NCBI GenBank assembly: GCA_001310455.1
Contig: BAXG01000027.1
Span: 1 to 64,000, forward strand
Reading direction: 5' to 3'
DNA from: Photobacterium sp. JCM 19050
Lineage (GTDB): Bacteria; Pseudomonadota; Gammaproteobacteria; Enterobacterales; Vibrionaceae
DNA length: 64,000 bases
Part shown: piece by piece, positions 60,472-64,000 of the stretch
Position numbering within the stretch: position 1 is the first letter of the stretch
Layout of the letters: each line of letters starts with the position of its first letter
The notes under the pieces: model-generated
The model's input: only the letters and a program-made list of their open reading frames with translations
Database searches by the model: none
What the model was told of the DNA's origin: nothing
Made by a program: the position numbers and the translations under genes

Positions 60472-62106
60472 TTATTTTGCCACCATACGCCATCCGGAAA
60501 GCCACAATAAGCATCCCGACACCAACGATACGAACGGCAAAGTATCTATCTTGTTGCCATAAAGTATGGCAGAGCACACCACGAGTGTCGCACCGGCAAT
60601 AAACAGCAGCCGGGCGTGCATTTGTCGCTTACGTGAAACCATAAACTGTTGATACAGCGTATCGACTCTCTGGTTCAACATTCGACCCTGGCGCAAGCTA
60701 TCGTACACCAGTTCAGGAAGCTCAGGGAGCTTTTCTGCCCAATACGGTGCGCGATCCCTCAGTGCGTTCAGCACAGCTTTTGGCCCTACCTGTTGGGACA
60801 TCCACTCCTCAAGGAATGGCTTCGCCGTATCCCACAAATCGAGCTGCGGATAAAGCTGACGCCCTAAACCCTCAATATATAAAAGGGTTTTTTGCAGAAG
60901 CACCAGTTGTGGCTGCACTTCCATATTAAACCGTCTTGCTGTGTTAAACAGATTAAGCAAAACATGTCCAAACGAAATTTCGCACAATGGTTTTTCAAAA
61001 ATGGGCTCACAGACAGTTCGTATAGCAAATTCAAAGTCATCGATGTCTGTATCATGAGGCACCCAACCGGAGTCAACATGCAGTTCAGCCACCCGGCGGT
61101 AATCGCGGTTGAAAAACGCCAGGAAGTTTTCAGCCAGGTAGCGTTTGTCTTCCCGGTTTAGGGTGCCGACAATGCCGCAGTCGAGACCAATCCACTGCGG
61201 ATCTTCCGGGTGGTCATAGGCCACGAAAACATTGCCCGGGTGCATGTCCGCATGGAAGAAGCTGTCGCGGAACACCTGGGTGAAAAATACCTGCACACCG
61301 CGCTCGGCCAGCAGTTTCATGTTGGTGCCGTTGGCTTTGAGCCCTTCAATGTCAGAGACCTGAATACCGTAAATGCGCTCTGACACCATGAGGTTTTCCC
61401 GGCAGTAATCACTGAACGTCTCCGGCACATAAAGCATCCGCTCGCCGTCAAAGTTACGGCGAAGCTGAATCGCATTGGCCGCTTCGCGCATCAGGTTCAG
61501 CTCATCAAGCAGGGTTTTCTCATACTCACGAACCACTTCCACCGGTTTTAAGCGGCGGGCTTCAGGAATCCAGCGTGCCACCACCCGCGCTAAGCGGTAC
61601 ATCAGACGGATATCCGCTTTTATAACCGGGACAATATCCGGTCGGATAACCTTGAGCACCACTTCCCGGCTGTTGGATTTCAGCCTCGCGGTGTGGACCT
61701 GGGCAATCGAGGCGGTTGCCAGCGGGTTTTCGTCGAAATCATCAAACCAGGTTTCAATCGCTCCCCCGAGAGATTTTTCAATCTGTTGGCGGGCAAGTTT
61801 GCCGTCAAACGGGGCAACCCGGTCTTGCAGCATGGCAAGCTGCTCAGCCATTGCCGGCGGGAAAAGATCCCGGCGAGTGGACATCATCTGCCCGAACTTG
61901 ATCCACACCGGCCCCAAACTTTGCATGGCAAGGCGCAGGCGCTCTCCGAGTGGTTTGTCGGCGTGTTTGTTCTTTATCCAGAAAAGGCTTTTGCGCGCCA
62001 GTTTTGGCAGGCGGCTTAGCGGCTGCTCCGGCAGCATTTCATCCAGCCCATATTCGAGCAGTGTGCGCTGAATGGTATAGAGGCGCTTGATTTCAGATGG
62101 CGTCAT
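60472..62106 (-). CDS. ubiB: Ubiquinone biosynthesis kinase-like protein UbiB
   Basis: An ABC1/COQ8-type atypical kinase/ATPase of 544 residues, needed for aerobic ubiquinone synthesis and probably for lipid intermediate handling. The family KxGQ motif is in [11 protein letters not shown], the alanine-rich loop in [13 protein letters not shown], and the catalytic segment in [11 protein letters not shown] and GLDCGIVG. Two C-terminal membrane helices follow. The ATG overlaps the ubiJ stop as ATGA. The frame is intact. Confidence 0.97.
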   Translation of the reverse strand: MTPSEIKRLYTIQRTLLEYGLDEMLPEQPLSRLPKLARKSLFWIKNKHADKPLGERLRLAMQSLGPVWIKFGQMMSTRRDLFPPAMAEQLAMLQDRVAPFDGKLARQQIEKSLGGAIETWFDDFDENPLATASIAQVHTARLKSNSREVVLKVIRPDIVPVIKADIRLMYRLARVVARWIPEARRLKPVEVVREYEKTLLDELNLMREAANAIQLRRNFDGERMLYVPETFSDYCRENLMVSERIYGIQVSDIEGLKANGTNMKLLAERGVQVFFTQVFRDSFFHADMHPGNVFVAYDHPEDPQWIGLDCGIVGTLNREDKRYLAENFLAFFNRDYRRVAELHVDSGWVPHDTDIDDFEFAIRTVCEPIFEKPLCEISFGHVLLNLFNTARRFNMEVQPQLVLLQKTLLYIEGLGRQLYPQLDLWDTAKPFLEEWMSQQVGPKAVLNALRDRAPYWAEKLPELPELVYDSLRQGRMLNQRVDTLYQQFMVSRKRQMHARLLFIAGATLVVCSAILYGNKIDTLPFVSLVSGCLLWLSGWRMVAK

Positions 62107-62717
62107 TTGGCACTCACCTTGTCGGCAAGCTTGCCAAAGCGCGCTTCCAGACGGGAGAGGTGGCTGACGACATCATCAACCTGATCAGCAAAATGTGCCA
62201 CTTCCAGCGGGCCCGGTGCCAGACGCCACTCCTCTGTGACCACTTCCGCCGCCCATCTTTGCTGGCGGGAGGCGAGGGATTTCAGGGTTTCGACACCGTG
62301 ACGGGCACCGGTCACCACAGAGTGGGCGACGACATCACCGGTGTAACGCGACAGCATTTCCGCCACATCCGGTTTCAGGCCGCCAAGAAGACCGGAGAAC
62401 TGTTGGGCAAGTTCGATATCGCCGTCCAGCACCAGTTTGTCTTCTTTAATCAGTCGGGTAAGGTTGGCTTTGTCCCGGAGTTCGGGGAGTGCCGCCAGGC
62501 TCACAGCCAGCTCGCAGTCTGCCTCGCCCTCAAACTGGGCGAGGACATCAACCTGTTGGCTGAAAACAAAAACCAGTTGCTTGCTGATTTCATTCAGCTT
62601 CACCCGGATAATTTTGCCACGCAGGCGGTGGAGACGCTGCTGGCTGTCACGGTCCTGTCGGACCAACTGGTTGATTGCAGTTTCTACAACGGCAGTGACC
62701 ATGGCATCAAGTGGCAT
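62103..62717 (-). CDS. ubiJ: Ubiquinone biosynthesis accessory factor UbiJ
   Basis: A 204-residue SCP2-domain protein ([25 protein letters not shown]) with a C-terminal coiled coil. It scaffolds the soluble Ubi complex and binds isoprenoid lipids. I chose the ATG at 62717 (GAGG six bases upstream) rather than the TTG just before it. It lies between ubiE and ubiB, as in E. coli. Confidence 0.95.
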   Translation of the reverse strand: MPLDAMVTAVVETAINQLVRQDRDSQQRLHRLRGKIIRVKLNEISKQLVFVFSQQVDVLAQFEGEADCELAVSLAALPELRDKANLTRLIKEDKLVLDGDIELAQQFSGLLGGLKPDVAEMLSRYTGDVVAHSVVTGARHGVETLKSLASRQQRWAAEVVTEEWRLAPGPLEVAHFADQVDDVVSHLSRLEARFGKLADKVSAK

Positions 62718-62725
62718 CAATAACC

Positions 62726-63502
62726 TCAGAACTTATAACCGCGGTGAAGGGCAACAATGCCACCGGTCAGGTTGTAATAGCTAACCTGCTCAAATCCGGC
62801 GGTTTCCATCATCTGCTTCATGGTTTCCTGGTCCGGGTGCATCCGGATGGATTCCGCCAGGTAGCGGTAGCTTTCCGAATCGTTGGCAATCAGCTCACCC
62901 ATTTTTGGCAGCAGGTGGAAAGAATAGGCATCGTAAATTTTGGAAAGGGGTTCTAGCACCGGCTTGGAGAATTCCAGTACCAGCAGTCGGCCGCCCGGCT
63001 TGAGAACGCGGAGCATAGAGCGAAGCGCCGCGTCTTTATCCGTCACGTTTCTAAGGCCAAAGCCGATGGTGATGCAATCGAAGTAGTCATCAGGGAAAGG
63101 CAAGGCTTCTGCATTGGCCTGAACATAATTCACATTGCCGACAATACCGAGGTCGCGCAGTTTATCGCGCCCCATTGCCAGCATGGAGTTGTTGATATCC
63201 GCAAGAACACCTGCTTTCTCGCCGACAATGCGTGAGAACTTGGCAGTCAGGTCGCCGGTACCGCCGGCCAAATCCAGTACACGCTGGCCGGGGCGAACAC
63301 CACTGCAATCAATGGTAAAGCGCTTCCAGATGCGATGAATACCGAGCGACATCACATCGTTCATGATGTCGTATTTCGCGGCTACCGAGTGAAATACTTC
63401 CGCAACTTTCTTCGCCTTTTCCTTGGTGGCAACAGTCTTAAAACCGAAGTGGGTTGTGTCACCTTCGCCTGTTACATTCAGGTCTTGCACAATATCAGTC
63501 AT
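62726..63502 (-). CDS. ubiE: Ubiquinone/menaquinone C-methyltransferase UbiE
   Basis: A SAM-dependent methyltransferase acting in both ubiquinone and menaquinone synthesis, 258 residues. Signatures: [17 protein letters not shown], motif [31 protein letters not shown] and [13 protein letters not shown]. The ATG overlaps the end of rmuC by eight bases. It begins the ubiE-ubiJ-ubiB run that leads into tatABC. The frame is intact. Confidence 0.98.
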   Translation of the reverse strand: MTDIVQDLNVTGEGDTTHFGFKTVATKEKAKKVAEVFHSVAAKYDIMNDVMSLGIHRIWKRFTIDCSGVRPGQRVLDLAGGTGDLTAKFSRIVGEKAGVLADINNSMLAMGRDKLRDLGIVGNVNYVQANAEALPFPDDYFDCITIGFGLRNVTDKDAALRSMLRVLKPGGRLLVLEFSKPVLEPLSKIYDAYSFHLLPKMGELIANDSESYRYLAESIRMHPDQETMKQMMETAGFEQVSYYNLTGGIVALHRGYKF

Positions 63503-64000
63503 GTTCTTCCCCTAAATCTGACGGCTTAGTGTACTGTATCGCCACATCCGGCTCAAAGCCTGCGGGCTTATGTAATTCATTACCTTGGCGATCAGACTGG
63601 TGCGCCGAGGCCACCAAGGCCGGGCTGATCTCCCGTTTCACTTCCACACCAAGGCTTCGGAAACTTTCTGCCTGGCTGAGAATATTGCCCCGGCCGGTCG
63701 CCAGTTTGTTGAGCGCTCCTAGGTAGCTCTGCCCGGCTTTATCAAGCGATACGCCGATAGCTTCAATATCGTTTACAAACAGGCGGAGCTTGTCATAAAG
63801 CTTGGCGGCCTTGTCGGCGATCACTTTGGCATTTTGCCCCTGCCGCTCATAGCGCCAGAGATTATTGATGGTTCTCAGTGCCACCAGCAATGTGGTCGGG
63901 CTTACCAACATAATATTGTGCTCAAGGGCATCACGTACCAGGGAAGGGTCTGCCTGAATAGCAACCTGGAAAGCCGGCTCTACCGGAATAAACATCAGTA
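63495..64000 (-). CDS. rmuC: DNA recombination protein RmuC, C-terminal part
   Basis: The last 168 or so residues of a protein that continues beyond the right edge. RmuC family features are [39 protein letters not shown] and a coiled C terminus. RmuC limits inversions at short repeats and has a restriction-endonuclease-like core. Its stop overlaps ubiE, as in other gammaproteobacteria. Confidence 0.93.
   Translation of the reverse strand, partial: LMFIPVEPAFQVAIQADPSLVRDALEHNIMLVSPTTLLVALRTINNLWRYERQGQNAKVIADKAAKLYDKLRLFVNDIEAIGVSLDKAGQSYLGALNKLATGRGNILSQAESFRSLGVEVKREISPALVASAHQSDRQGNELHKPAGFEPDVAIQYTKPSDLGEEHD

Overview
The window looks like an origin-proximal chromosomal segment of a gammaproteobacterium, most likely a Vibrionaceae member with a roughly balanced base composition (a Photobacterium, Grimontia, Enterovibrio or Salinivibrio type is my inference; I cannot fix the genus). 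The reasons are the gene orders pckA, typA-glnA-(DUF4124)-glnL-glnG, hemN-yihI, engB-spf-polA, cyaA/cyaY-lptM-lysA-dapF-DUF484-xerC-yigB, hemCDXY and rmuC-ubiE-ubiJ-ubiB-tatABC, together with Vibrio-like AsnC and HemB sequences. Almost every protein-coding gene is housekeeping. No IS element, prophage, CRISPR array, rRNA or tRNA was seen.

Layout. 1-7.5 kb: pckA, an AsmA-family protein, yiiD-dtd-yihY, a DUF2959 lipoprotein and a GlsB/YeaQ-type membrane protein. 7.5-18.6 kb: typA, the nitrogen block glnA-glnL-glnG with its sigma-54 promoter and three NtrC boxes, a GGDEF-EAL protein, add, and a 36-residue YshB-like membrane protein. 18.6-28 kb: hemN, DUF2489, yihI, a methyltransferase, a CsrB/CsrC-type RNA, cytochrome c4, engB, a candidate small RNA, Spot 42 and polA. 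28-37.3 kb: elbB, RyhB with its Fur box, yhhQ behind a preQ1 riboswitch, recQ, rarD, a LysE-family exporter, DUF2780 and uvrD. 37.5-40 kb: a bufferin operon (DUF2282 precursor, DUF692 MNIO enzyme, DUF2063 partner, DoxX). 40-47.5 kb: yigB, xerC, DUF484, dapF, lysA, lptM, cyaY and cyaA. 47.9-53 kb: hemCDXY, a 30-residue membrane protein candidate and rsmJ. 53-64 kb: a sensor GGDEF/EAL protein, asnC, hemB, tatD, tatCBA, ubiB, ubiJ, ubiE and the end of rmuC.

The most interesting content is the RNA and peptide layer between the genes. It comprises three recognisable regulatory RNAs (CsrB/C-type, Spot 42, RyhB), one candidate small RNA, one riboswitch that appears to mask a ribosome binding site, two very small membrane proteins, and the bufferin operon. 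The bufferin operon is a family of copper-binding, enzyme-modified secreted peptides described only recently. Heme synthesis (hemN, hemB, hemCDXY), iron (RyhB), cAMP (cyaA, Spot 42) and nitrogen control all meet in this segment.

Caution on quality. About twenty genes, including essential ones (polA, dapF, hemC, hemD, uvrD), are broken by single-base indels, nearly all losses in short homopolymers and many in a CCTG/CAGG context. I read these as sequence errors, so the genes are annotated over their full inferred span with the breakpoints stated.
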